NCBI RefSeq assembly: GCF_004104355.1
Contig: NZ_RJLM01000001.1
Location: forward strand, 1,282,711 to 1,346,710
DNA: 64,000 nucleotides
Source: Photobacterium chitinilyticum
GTDB lineage: Bacteria; Pseudomonadota; Gammaproteobacteria; Enterobacterales; Vibrionaceae
Reading direction: 5' to 3'
Part shown: positions 18,428 through 27,349 of the stretch, piece after piece
Position numbering within the stretch: the first letter of the stretch is position 1
How the letters are laid out: the number at the start of each line of letters is the position of its first letter
The notes under the pieces: model-generated
What the model saw: only the letters and a program-made list of their open reading frames with translations
Told to the model about the DNA's origin: nothing
The model's database searches: none
Program-made: the position numbers and the translations under genes

Positions 18428-20959
18428 ATGGCGACTCAAATTCTAAATAAAGGCGTTTCACGCCGTCGCTTCCTGTCTGGAATGGTTGCGGCAAGTGCAG
18501 CGACTGTCGTAGGTACTAGCCTACTAGCACCACGCAAGGCAATGGCTGCTGCAGACACCAAAGCAAGCTTCACCGGTAATGTACTTTCTGGATCTCACTG
18601 GGGAGCTTTCCGCGCTAAAGTTGAGAACGGCGTTTGGGTAGATACGGTTCCTTTCGAGAAAGACCAACACCCAACAACAATGATCAACGGTGTTCGTGAG
18701 GTAGTTTACAACCCGGCACGTGTAAAGTACCCAATGGTACGTATCGACTGGCTGAAGCACGGTTTCAAATCTGACACATCTCAGCGTGGCGATAACCGCT
18801 TCGTACGTGTGCCATGGTCTCAGGCGCTAGATTTCTTCTACCACGAAATGGAGCGTGTACAGAACAACTATGGCCCTAGTGCACTATATGGCGGCCACAC
18901 AGGCTGGCAGTCAGTGGGTAAACTACACTCGGCCGGTACCATGATGAGCCGAGCACTTGGCCTTCACGGTACTTACCTTGGTAAAATGGGGGACTACTCC
19001 ACAGGTGCCGCGCAGGTTGTTCTTCCTTACGTTGCGGGTGCAATGGAAGTATACGAGCAGCAGACATCCTGGCCGCTTGTTCTTGAGAATTCTGACACTA
19101 TCGTTATCTGGGGCTCTGACCCAATTAAAAACCTACAGGTTGGCTGGCTAGTACCGGATCACAGTCCGTATGCCTACTATCAGCAACTGGCTGAAAAAGT
19201 GAAGAACAACGAAATCAAGGTGATCTACATTGACCCGGTTCGTTCTGAGACTCAGAAAGCGGTTGGCGGTGAGCAAATCGCAGTTAACCCGCAGACCGAT
19301 GTACCGTTGATGCTAGCTATCGCCCATACTCTGTATACCGAAAATCTGTACAACAAGGATTTCATTGCAGACTACACGACAGGCTTTGCTAAATTCGTTC
19401 CTTACCTAACCGGTGAGAAAGACGGCGTAGAGAAGACACCTGAGTGGGCAGAAAAAATCTGTGGCATTGAAGCTGATGAGATTCGTGCCTTGGCTCGCCA
19501 AATGGCTTCCGGCCGTACTCAGATCATCGGCGGCTGGTGTCTACAGCGCATGCAGCACGGTGAGCAGTACGCGTGGATGCTTGTTGTGGTTGCAGCAATG
19601 CTAGGCCAGATCGGCCTACCTGGCGGCGGCTTCGGCTTCGGCTGGCACTACAATGATGCCGGTTCTACCACCTCAAACGGCCCTCTAATGTCAGGCTTTA
19701 GCGGTGTGACAGGTGTTGACCCTATTCACAATGGTTCATTCAACGGTTACTCAACCTACATCCCGGTAGCACGTTTTGTTGACTGTATTGAGAACCCAGG
19801 AAAAACGATCCAGTGGAACGGTCACGATGTGAAATTCCCTGAGATGAAAATGGCTGTATTCTGTGGCAACAACCCGTTCACCCACCACCAAGATCGTAAC
19901 AAGATGATCAAGGTATGGCGTAAACTGGAAACCGTTGTTTCTGTTGAACACCAATGGACGGCAACATGTCGTTTTGCCGATATCGTTCTTCCTGCAACAA
20001 CCACGCACGAGCGCGACGATATCGAGCAATACGGTAACCACTCAAACGCAGGTATTATTGCTATGCCTAAAGTGGTTGAGCCAATGTTCGAAGCAAAAGA
20101 CGATTTCGATATCTTCCGTGAATTATGCCGCCGTTATGACCGTGAAGAAGCATTCACTGGCGGTAAAACTCAGATGGAATGGATTGAGCAAATCTATAAC
20201 GGTGCACGTCTTCAAGGTCGTGGCATTGGTGTGCGCATGCCTAACTTCAAGAAGTTCTGGGAAGGCGAAGGTTTCATTGAATTCCCAGAAGGCAAAGACT
20301 GGATCCGTCACGAATCATTCCGAAAGGAACCAGATCTGGAGCCATTGGGTACTGCTTCTGGCCTGATCGAAATCTACTGTAAGACGATTGCAGATATGGG
20401 TTACGACGATTGTCAGGGTCACCCAATGTGGTTCGAGAAGAATGAGCGCAGCCACGGCGGTCCTCGTTCAAACAAGTTCCCGTTGAACCTGCAAAGTACG
20501 CACCCTAACCACCGTCTGCACTCACAGCTTTGTTCGTCTACAGATCACCGTGCAACTTACTCAGTAGCAGACCGTGAACCGGTATACATCAGCACCCAAG
20601 ATGCCAAAAAACGTGGTATCAAATCTGGCGACATCGTACGCGTATTCAACGACCGCGGTGAAGTTCTTGCCGGTGCCGTTGTTACTGACGACTACAAATC
20701 AGGTGTTTGTCGTATCCACGAAGGTGCATGGTATAGCCCGCTAGAAGGTGGTAAGGCCGGAACTATCTGTACTTACGGCGATCCAAACGTTCTGACTCAG
20801 GATGTCGGCTCATCAAAACTGGCCCAGGCAACATCGGCGGCTTCTGCACTGGTTGAGATTGAAAAATATACCGGCAAAGTACCGGCAGTAACTGGCTTCA
20901 ACGGTCCGGAACAAGTAACGGATATTAACCCGTTATTCCCGGCGATGGATCTGGCATAA
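18428..20959 (+). CDS. torA: Trimethylamine N-oxide reductase TorA (first copy)
   Basis: The periplasmic molybdopterin (bis-MGD) reductase that converts TMAO to trimethylamine. The 843-residue precursor has a Tat signal (SRRRFLSG near residues 11-18, cleavage after KAMAA). Mature sequence contains the [10 protein letters not shown] start and the GDYSTG segment near residue 188, whose Ser should ligate molybdenum. C-terminal cofactor-binding motifs (VRVFNDRGE) are present. ATG 18428 has AAGGAT upstream; the longer reading from 18395 is rejected. E. coli TorA is 848 residues. Confidence 0.95.
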   Translation: MATQILNKGVSRRRFLSGMVAASAATVVGTSLLAPRKAMAAADTKASFTGNVLSGSHWGAFRAKVENGVWVDTVPFEKDQHPTTMINGVREVVYNPARVKYPMVRIDWLKHGFKSDTSQRGDNRFVRVPWSQALDFFYHEMERVQNNYGPSALYGGHTGWQSVGKLHSAGTMMSRALGLHGTYLGKMGDYSTGAAQVVLPYVAGAMEVYEQQTSWPLVLENSDTIVIWGSDPIKNLQVGWLVPDHSPYAYYQQLAEKVKNNEIKVIYIDPVRSETQKAVGGEQIAVNPQTDVPLMLAIAHTLYTENLYNKDFIADYTTGFAKFVPYLTGEKDGVEKTPEWAEKICGIEADEIRALARQMASGRTQIIGGWCLQRMQHGEQYAWMLVVVAAMLGQIGLPGGGFGFGWHYNDAGSTTSNGPLMSGFSGVTGVDPIHNGSFNGYSTYIPVARFVDCIENPGKTIQWNGHDVKFPEMKMAVFCGNNPFTHHQDRNKMIKVWRKLETVVSVEHQWTATCRFADIVLPATTTHERDDIEQYGNHSNAGIIAMPKVVEPMFEAKDDFDIFRELCRRYDREEAFTGGKTQMEWIEQIYNGARLQGRGIGVRMPNFKKFWEGEGFIEFPEGKDWIRHESFRKEPDLEPLGTASGLIEIYCKTIADMGYDDCQGHPMWFEKNERSHGGPRSNKFPLNLQSTHPNHRLHSQLCSSTDHRATYSVADREPVYISTQDAKKRGIKSGDIVRVFNDRGEVLAGAVVTDDYKSGVCRIHEGAWYSPLEGGKAGTICTYGDPNVLTQDVGSSKLAQATSAASALVEIEKYTGKVPAVTGFNGPEQVTDINPLFPAMDLA

Positions 20960-20975
20960 GCTTACGAACCAATTG

Positions 20976-21005
20976 ATTGCCAGAGACGAATACGTCTCTG
21001 GCAAT
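20976..21005 (+). other. Hairpin between torA and torD
   Basis: A perfect 13-bp stem (ATTGCCAGAGACG / CGTCTCTGGCAAT, loop AATA) follows torA by 16 bases. No T run follows, so it is more likely a 3'-end stabiliser or partial terminator than a full stop. The 214-base gap to torD also has a TorR-like box, so torD may have its own promoter. Confidence 0.6.
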
Positions 21006-21173
21006 ATTGAGGAAAAAAAGGGTAATGTCCTCGTTTTCATTGCCTTTTATTCCCCCCAAAAGAGCCTATTCACATATAATAATTGATTAACCCAATGTTC
21101 TATCTGAATATGTTTTATGCAAGCCGGCAGGATAAAAACCTTATAAGCCGGTACGCTTTACTCTGGAGTACCC

Positions 21174-21827
21174 ATGCAAGAGTTTATTGCTTTCAACGAA
21201 CAACGTGCAGAAATTTATTGGTGGATGTCTTCTCTTCTCTCTCGAGAACTGACAGAAGACGATATAGCAGAGTACCATGGCGATGAGATGCTCACCTTCT
21301 TATCTGGCCTCGGTATGACACCGGAATTGAAACAGCCAGTCGAAGCTTTTCGCGAAGCCTTGAATAACCTACAAACCCGCGAAGATGCGCAGCTTGAACT
21401 TGCCGCTGATTTTTGTGGCCTGTTCCTAAGCACACCTAAAACTGGCGCCCTTCCCTACGCATCTATGTATGTAGGTGAAAGCGGTCTACTCAACGATAAG
21501 CCCGCGCAAGACATGAACAAGCTGATGGCTGACTATAATATTGCCCAGCGTAAAGAATTCAATGAGCCTGCCGATCACGTTGCTGTCGAGCTGGATTTCA
21601 TGGGTAACCTGATCATTCTTGCCAACCACCAAGAAAACGAGCAAAAAGCGGAAGATGTAATGCAGGCGCAGCATAAGTTCATCGAGTCAATGCTACTAAA
21701 CTGGTTACCGGCGTTTGCTCAGGCATGTAGTTCACGCGACAAGTTTGGTTTTTATACTGCAGCAGTCAATCTGCTGGTGGCATTCTGTCAGTTAGACTCC
21801 GCATTTCTTGCGGGCGAAGAACAATAA
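21174..21827 (+). CDS. torD: TorA-specific cytoplasmic chaperone TorD
   Basis: A 217-residue all-helical chaperone that binds the TorA signal peptide and apo-enzyme, helping molybdenum cofactor insertion before Tat export. The N-terminus ([20 protein letters not shown]) and the central P-Y-x-S-x-Y segment ([12 protein letters not shown]) are family hallmarks, as is the [13 protein letters not shown] region. It is the only torD in the window and may also serve the second TorA at 49.4 kb. Confidence 0.93.
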   Translation: MQEFIAFNEQRAEIYWWMSSLLSRELTEDDIAEYHGDEMLTFLSGLGMTPELKQPVEAFREALNNLQTREDAQLELAADFCGLFLSTPKTGALPYASMYVGESGLLNDKPAQDMNKLMADYNIAQRKEFNEPADHVAVELDFMGNLIILANHQENEQKAEDVMQAQHKFIESMLLNWLPAFAQACSSRDKFGFYTAAVNLLVAFCQLDSAFLAGEEQ

Positions 21828-21869
21828 TCCAATCAGCCATCACCAAGGCTGAACTCGCTATCTCATGTT

Positions 21870-21896
21870 GCCGGCAAATGGATTGCCGGCTTTTTT
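21870..21896 (+). terminator. Terminator after torD
   Basis: An 8-bp GC-rich stem (GCCGGCAA / TTGCCGGC, loop of five) is followed by six Ts, 42 bases after torD. Confidence 0.92.
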
Positions 21897-22030
21897 CTAC
21901 CGACATTCCTCGTCTATTTCCTTCCCGCTTCCTGTTCAGCTAACGCACAGCTTTCATGACATTTAACTGACATTTGCCGTTCTCAGCTTCGATAGATTAG
22001 TGCAACACAGACCACAAAGAGATATCAGCA

Positions 22031-22597
22031 ATGCATAATATCGAAACGCTAATGAAACAATCCCCGTCAATGAAGAGCTGGTTTATTAAAATGTCTTTGC
22101 CTCTGGTTCTTTTATCTATGATGCTATTGGCTCCGCAGGTAAACGCCAGTAACGTAACAGCAAATTCTCCTTCCGCGCAAAAAGAGACGGTAAATCGTAT
22201 AAATGCGATACAACGCGACCTAACGAGCATCAGACAGCAAACCCTACAAGAAAACCCTGAACTGGCAGAACAGGCCAAGCAACTCGAAGGGGAATTCAAG
22301 AAAAAAGCCGATGAAATTGGTTATGAACCAGAAGAGTTCATCGCCAAGGCACAAGAGATCCAAGAGCAAGTAAAAGATGCTTCTCTTAGCGAAGAAGAGC
22401 GTAGTGAGCTAATAACAGAATTTGCCGCAGCTAAGCAAAAAATGGCAGAACAACGCCAGGCAATCATTGCCGATAAAGAGCTGATGGCGATGCAAGATCA
22501 ACTACAAAAAGATATGTTGGTAGCAATGAAAGCTCAAGATCCTAAGACTGAGCAGCTAGTCGAAGAACTCAGTAGCCTGGTAAAGGCTATTCAGTAA
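22031..22597 (+). CDS. Exported coiled-coil protein, unknown
   Basis: A 188-residue protein with a long N-terminal segment, a hydrophobic core (PLVLLSMMLLAP) and likely cleavage after VNA. The rest is almost entirely charged helix, rich in Glu, Lys, Gln and Ala, which reads as a periplasmic coiled coil of the Spy/OmpH-like kind, without a diagnostic motif. The start may be 22031 or the ATG at 22070 that begins nearer the signal core. Its own promoter is likely, since torD ends in a terminator. Confidence 0.6.
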   Translation: MHNIETLMKQSPSMKSWFIKMSLPLVLLSMMLLAPQVNASNVTANSPSAQKETVNRINAIQRDLTSIRQQTLQENPELAEQAKQLEGEFKKKADEIGYEPEEFIAKAQEIQEQVKDASLSEEERSELITEFAAAKQKMAEQRQAIIADKELMAMQDQLQKDMLVAMKAQDPKTEQLVEELSSLVKAIQ

Positions 22598-22614
22598 TAT
22601 AAAGTCTCCCGTAG

Positions 22615-22661
22615 TAATCTGTCAGGATCTGGCCCATATGCCTGAAGAACCTGACAGGTTA
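22615..22661. terminator. Hairpin between convergent genes
   Basis: A 12-bp stem (TAATCTGTCAGG / CCTGACAGGTTA, one G-T pair) with a larger loop lies between the coiled-coil gene and the minus-strand regulator gene. There is no strong T run. Confidence 0.5.
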
Positions 22662-22719
22662 CGCAAGGCTGTTTAAAATTCGGTAATTATAAAACGCCCA
22701 TACAACCCACGAGACTGTT

Positions 22720-23331
22720 CTAGCTTAATAGGTCAAGGATCCTTTGCCCTTCGAAGGCAAGTTGAATACCCGACGACACCCCCATCTTCTTAAATAAATT
22801 ATGGCGATGAATTTCGGCCGTTCGTAATGCTATACACAGTTCATCGGCAATAACTTTATTTGTTTTTCCCTGAATAATGAGTGGAATAAGGTCTTTCTCT
22901 CGCTCTGTCAGTGAGGCGACCTTCGCTTCCAAATCGGCACTACTCTGCCTTGACGTTGAAAGGCTAAGGGCCAGATCCTGTGCCTGTACGATCGCATTGC
23001 AAAGCTCCTCGCCATTAACAGGCTTTTGCAGTAAGTCATTGGCACCACGTTTAAACGCCAGTTTGGTGATTTCCACATTAGCGTGCCCGGTAAGAAATAC
23101 AACAACCAAACATGTTTGTTGTTCGCATATCTTTTTTTGCAGCTCCAGACCATCAATACCTGGCATATTAATATCCAACAACATGACACCGGGATTAGCC
23201 ATTTCGACTTGGCTTAAGAAGCTCTCAGCATTTTGAAACGCATGTACATCGAATCCTTCCCCTTCCAATAACCAAGATACCGAATCGATAATGGCAAGGT
23301 CATCGTCGACCAAATAAACCGGACAAGACAT
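22720..23331 (-). CDS. FixJ/LuxR-type response regulator, TtrR-like
   Basis: A 203-residue regulator. The receiver domain has VDDD at the start, the phospho-acceptor Asp in MLLDINMPG and Lys in LLQKPV. The C-terminal LuxR-type helix-turn-helix holds LTEREKDL and IADELCIALRTAEIHRHNL. It follows the sensor gene by two bases. Size and architecture match TtrR of the tetrathionate system, but the divergent target operon here encodes a flavoprotein reductase, not TtrBCA. Confidence 0.85.
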   Translation of the reverse strand: MSCPVYLVDDDLAIIDSVSWLLEGEGFDVHAFQNAESFLSQVEMANPGVMLLDINMPGIDGLELQKKICEQQTCLVVVFLTGHANVEITKLAFKRGANDLLQKPVNGEELCNAIVQAQDLALSLSTSRQSSADLEAKVASLTEREKDLIPLIIQGKTNKVIADELCIALRTAEIHRHNLFKKMGVSSGIQLAFEGQRILDLLS

Positions 23332-23333
23332 AG

Positions 23334-25100
23334 TTATTCCTCTTCTGTTATTAACGGCAAAGTTATCAAGAAACGCGTCCCCAGTGTTTGTTGTTGTGCG
23401 TCAATAGTGCCATTGTGTGACTCGATAATCCGCTTACATATCACCATACCAAGCCCCAGCCCTTCAGTTTTACTGCTTTGGAAAGGCATAAACAACTGCT
23501 TTAGCTGCTCATCAGAAATACCACAACCATTATCTGAAAGCTCAATACTTAAGGCCTGCTCATCATAATTGACACGTATGGCAATCTTCTTCTTGTCATG
23601 AGGAGATGCTTTTAACGCATCGATACTATTTTGAATCAGGTTGGCAATCACTTGCTGGATCAATACAGGATCGATATAAATATGCGTATCGTGGATATCT
23701 GTGATCAGGTGAATATTCTGGCGTTTAAGGGTGTGCTGAAAAGTCAGCAATGTATTGTTAAGCAGTGACTCAATTGAGATATGCTCTTTTTCATGACTAT
23801 GGATTTTCATAAAGTTGCGCATTCGCTGGATGATTTCGCTGGCATTCAGTGTCTGCTGCTCAATTTTCTCCAGCGCCGTCAAGAGCTGCTGCTGGTTGAG
23901 CTCTGAGCGTTCGACTCTCTTTCTACAGCCTGTAGCATACGTACTGATTGCCATTAACGGTTGATTAAGTTCATGGGCTACACCAGAGGCCAACTCGCCA
24001 CTTAATAAGATACGCTGTGCTTTGTAGAGTTGATTCGTCTCTTTCTCTAACTGGTTAGCGGTTTGCTTGTGTTGCTCAATCTCTTTGCGAAGTTGGGCGG
24101 AACGGACATGAACAAGGTAGTTAACACGCAGGTGATAACAGACAAACAGTAATAACAAACCAATGGAAACCATGAACCAGCCACGATATTGCATCCAGAT
24201 ACGGATCAGGTACGAAGGCTGGATACTCAGTCCAATATCATCCATTAACTGATAGATAGCGCTGTCATCAATTGGCACAGACCAACCACCATAGAGGCCA
24301 GAAACTGCAATTTGGCTCGCCGGAGGAATCGTGAGTAGTATTCTGGCAATATGGTTAGCATAGTCTGCAGGTACGTGCTTCATGCGCGCGAGTGTCCAGT
24401 TTGGGTAGAGTTGACTGGATGTATGGCAAGTAAATGCAGATTCCGGAGTCTGCCGACGCATCACTTTTAATGCATTCGCGGGGATAGTGCCATCCCGTTC
24501 TTTTCTTTCTAATAAGCAAGTCGGGGCGATAGCAAAGTCCGCTTCACCTTTTAGCACTTCAGTTAACAAGTTTTGCTGCGGGTAACCAATAAACGACAGT
24601 TTTTTGAGATCTCCCTTCTCCACCCCTTCTGATAAAAACTCCCTAAGCATAACCTTAAAGCCACCAAAGGCATTCTCGCTCACCGATATAATTGAACGGT
24701 TACGCAGCGCTTTAAGGTTTGCAATTTCTGGCTCATCCGCACGTGCAATAAGAGCGGAACCGATAGCGTGTTTGGCTTCCCCATGGAATGGGTTAAGGTT
24801 AAGCATTTTCACGGCTTGGTGATTGTATTTATACATCAGGAACTTAATGCCGTTAGTTAACGTGAAATCAATCAGGCCACTGCTTACCAAATTATCGAGA
24901 GTCGGAATGTCAGCAGGGACTATCACAAAGTGATATTCCGGCAATGCATAATTAAGGTAGTCGATAGTTGGCTGCCAGCGCTTTAACGTATATGCAGGCC
25001 CGTTAAATGCGAGCACACCAATTCTCACCAATTTCTGTTCGGCAAAAGTAGAGAAACTGAGAAACAAGCTTACTGCGAGTACCAGAAGTTTTGTTTTCAA
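23334..25100 (-). CDS. Sensor histidine kinase with phosphonate-binding-like sensor domain, TtrS-like
   Basis: A 588-residue membrane kinase. A signal peptide (ending STFAE) is followed by a periplasmic domain of the PhnD type (about residues 21-290), which would bind the signal molecule directly. A membrane helix lies near 308-325 (FMVSIGLLLLFVCYHL), then a coiled coil. The H-box is SGVAHELNQP, and the ATPase domain has NLIQNSID, DNGCGI and GLGLGM. The arrangement matches TtrS. It is divergent from the flavoprotein operon, which suggests it senses that reductase's substrate. Confidence 0.85.
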   Translation of the reverse strand: MKTKLLVLAVSLFLSFSTFAEQKLVRIGVLAFNGPAYTLKRWQPTIDYLNYALPEYHFVIVPADIPTLDNLVSSGLIDFTLTNGIKFLMYKYNHQAVKMLNLNPFHGEAKHAIGSALIARADEPEIANLKALRNRSIISVSENAFGGFKVMLREFLSEGVEKGDLKKLSFIGYPQQNLLTEVLKGEADFAIAPTCLLERKERDGTIPANALKVMRRQTPESAFTCHTSSQLYPNWTLARMKHVPADYANHIARILLTIPPASQIAVSGLYGGWSVPIDDSAIYQLMDDIGLSIQPSYLIRIWMQYRGWFMVSIGLLLLFVCYHLRVNYLVHVRSAQLRKEIEQHKQTANQLEKETNQLYKAQRILLSGELASGVAHELNQPLMAISTYATGCRKRVERSELNQQQLLTALEKIEQQTLNASEIIQRMRNFMKIHSHEKEHISIESLLNNTLLTFQHTLKRQNIHLITDIHDTHIYIDPVLIQQVIANLIQNSIDALKASPHDKKKIAIRVNYDEQALSIELSDNGCGISDEQLKQLFMPFQSSKTEGLGLGMVICKRIIESHNGTIDAQQQTLGTRFLITLPLITEEE

Positions 25101-25166
25101 TAGCGTAGCCTTAGCAACCGTTTGTTCAAATCTGTGTTTAGCCTCTCATATTGATAGAAAGCTTTT

Positions 25167-25180
25167 TTGCTGTAGATCAA
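25167..25180 (+). promoter_or_regulatory. FNR-like site in the flavoprotein/kinase divergent promoter
   Basis: TTGCT-GTAG-ATCAA matches TTGAT-N4-ATCAA at 9 of 10 positions, 114 bases before the flavoprotein start and 67 bases before the kinase start. It suggests anaerobic induction on top of control by the two-component pair. Confidence 0.5.
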
Positions 25181-25293
25181 TCATCAGGAGAAACTGCGGT
25201 TTACCACTATAGAGGTAAAGACCCTGCCTGCGCACAATGCTCCATATCTTCTTAAGAACAAAAGTACGCAGCAGTGTACATGGAGCAAAAGTC

Positions 25294-26889
25294 ATGTCTG
25301 AGAATAGTTCACGTCGTAATTTCTTAAAACTGGGGTTGAGTGCAGCAGCCATGGCCCCGGTATCTGCCCTTGGCCTTTCGTCAGCAGCTTTTGCTGCCAC
25401 TGATCCTAATGATATCCAGTGGGATGACGAAATGGATGTGCTGGTCATTGGCTCTGGCATGGCCGGAATGATTGCCGCTATTCGTGCAGCGGAAACCGAT
25501 GCTAGCGCAAAAGTCGTTGTCGCAGATAAAATGTCACGGCTGGGTGGTTCATCTCTGATCTCTGGTCTGAACATGGCAGTTGTTGGTTCTGATCTTCAAA
25601 AAAATATCGGGATAACCGATGATTCATGGGAGTTGCTGCTAAAAGATATAGAACGAGAAGCAAAAGGCTACAACCATAGAGAACTGACCGAAGTAGCCGC
25701 AAAGGGGACGTTAAAGCTTTACAACTTCCTTAAAGATCATGGTGTTGAGTATGACATGTCGATCGGTGGCGGAACTGGCGTCAAGAAGTTAGGCGGTCAC
25801 TCAAGAGCTCGCTGCGTATGGCCCCAGGGCGGTGGTACCGAGGTCATCAAAAAGCTACAAGGCTACTGTAAGACTCAACTGACAAATGTTGAGATTCGCA
25901 AAAAGATCCTACTTGACGAAATATTGAGAAATGATGAAGGTCGAGTCATTGGCGTTAAAGTCCGCGAGAAATATCGCTTTAGCAGAAAACATGATGATCT
26001 GGGTGACAATGATAATCCAGAGCTCAACAGCTCGGGTAAAGTAAAATACTACAAAGTCAAACGTGGCCTGGTTATGGCTACAGGTGGCTATAACCAAGAC
26101 CGTAAGTTCCGTGGTGACGAAGTCGGCACTATGTATAACGCAGCGTCAACCACTCAACCTGGTGCCACGGGTGGCGCAATCAAAGCGATGATCAGTGCAG
26201 GGTTTAAACCAATCCATATGACCCTGTTTCGTTTTGCTTTCCCTATTCCGACAGAGGACATTCGCTGGGGTATCCTGGTAAACCCTCGCACTGGAGAGCG
26301 TTTTGTTGATGAGTACAACAACAATGACCGTCAAGCCATTGGTATGGCAATTCTGGAAGAACGCCGCCACATTGATGGTGAACACACGGTACTGATTTAT
26401 GACCAAAAAGGTGCAGAGCATTACCATGACCAGCAGCGTTTCCACCTATCTCTAGATGGCAAAAACGGTATTAACGGTACTATCTGGAAGTTCGACACTT
26501 TAGAGGCGCTGGCAGATAACTTCAAAATGAATACCAACCTACTGAAAGCCAATGTTGATAAATACAACAAAAATATGGCACAGGATCAAGACGAGTTCCA
26601 TAAACCAAAAGGCGTGCTAAAAGGCGCATCTTCTATCTCTCAGGCTCCTTACTATGCAATGCAACTTAACCCTCGCTACAACTATGCACAGGGGGGAGCA
26701 ATGATCTCTCCACGTGCAGAAGCGATCGATGTGGTAACTGGTGAACCGATTAAAGGTGCATTCGTGTGTGGAGAAGCATCGGCTGGAACCTACGGCTATA
26801 TCCGTTTGACGGCATGCTCAACCATCGACTGCGGTACGTTCGGTATAGTTGCTGGCGAAAATGCAGCAAAAACAATACCTTGGGCATAA
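25294..26889 (+). CDS. Tat-exported FAD-dependent reductase of the fumarate/urocanate reductase flavoprotein family
   Basis: A 531-residue periplasmic flavoprotein. Its Tat signal (SRRNFLK at residues 6-12) ends near SAAFA. The FAD dinucleotide fold has IGSGMAGMIAA near residue 51, and ATGGY marks the second FAD contact. It has no attached heme domain, unlike Shewanella Fcc3; its hemes are probably supplied by the next gene. Of the Fcc3 active site, the Thr-Glu pair (T320-E321) and the anchoring Arg (R504) are present. By hand alignment, the proton-donor Arg is replaced by N344 and the two substrate His residues are absent. It is therefore probably not a fumarate reductase. Confidence 0.85.
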   Translation: MSENSSRRNFLKLGLSAAAMAPVSALGLSSAAFAATDPNDIQWDDEMDVLVIGSGMAGMIAAIRAAETDASAKVVVADKMSRLGGSSLISGLNMAVVGSDLQKNIGITDDSWELLLKDIEREAKGYNHRELTEVAAKGTLKLYNFLKDHGVEYDMSIGGGTGVKKLGGHSRARCVWPQGGGTEVIKKLQGYCKTQLTNVEIRKKILLDEILRNDEGRVIGVKVREKYRFSRKHDDLGDNDNPELNSSGKVKYYKVKRGLVMATGGYNQDRKFRGDEVGTMYNAASTTQPGATGGAIKAMISAGFKPIHMTLFRFAFPIPTEDIRWGILVNPRTGERFVDEYNNNDRQAIGMAILEERRHIDGEHTVLIYDQKGAEHYHDQQRFHLSLDGKNGINGTIWKFDTLEALADNFKMNTNLLKANVDKYNKNMAQDQDEFHKPKGVLKGASSISQAPYYAMQLNPRYNYAQGGAMISPRAEAIDVVTGEPIKGAFVCGEASAGTYGYIRLTACSTIDCGTFGIVAGENAAKTIPWA

Positions 26890-26941
26890 GCCTCAAACTG
26901 GGTGGCGAAAGCCACCCCTCATTCGAAAAAAAGTAATGCTT

Positions 26942-27340
26942 ATGAAAAACATCCTAACTGCAATGTTGACGTTACTGCTGACAGTAACTGCTTCTTGGGT
27001 GTACGCCGATGCTGAGCCTGACTGGAAATCATTGGCCGATGAGTACACCTTAAAACCTCATCATCAAAAGCTAAAGTTCGATTGTGTCATGTGCCATCAG
27101 GGTAATGATCCAGAAGAGTTTGAGCCGCTAGAATCAGAAAGCTGTCTGTCATGCCATGGCAGTGCAAAGAAGGTAGCTGATCGGCTTCAGTTTATGGATC
27201 CCAATCACACGAACCCACACAACTCTTTCCATGACGGGTTATCTCTCGATTGCTATGAGTGCCACGCAGAACACGAACCTTCCACAAACCTTTGTGCAGA
27301 CTGCCACACCACTACCTCTTGGATGGGTAAAGTGCCATAA
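26942..27340 (+). CDS. Periplasmic tetraheme cytochrome c (c3/flavocytochrome heme-domain type)
   Basis: A 132-residue exported cytochrome. A signal peptide (ending SWVYA) is followed by four heme motifs, CVMCH, CLSCH, CYECH and CADCH, with extra His residues (HHQK, HNSFH, HEPS) suitable as sixth ligands. Size and spacing resemble the N-terminal tetraheme domain of Shewanella flavocytochrome c. It probably ferries electrons from the membrane cytochrome to the flavoprotein. ATG 26942 was chosen; ATG 26936 two codons earlier is equally possible, since the ribosome site is weak. Confidence 0.9.
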   Translation: MKNILTAMLTLLLTVTASWVYADAEPDWKSLADEYTLKPHHQKLKFDCVMCHQGNDPEEFEPLESESCLSCHGSAKKVADRLQFMDPNHTNPHNSFHDGLSLDCYECHAEHEPSTNLCADCHTTTSWMGKVP

Positions 27341-27349
27341 GGAGACACT

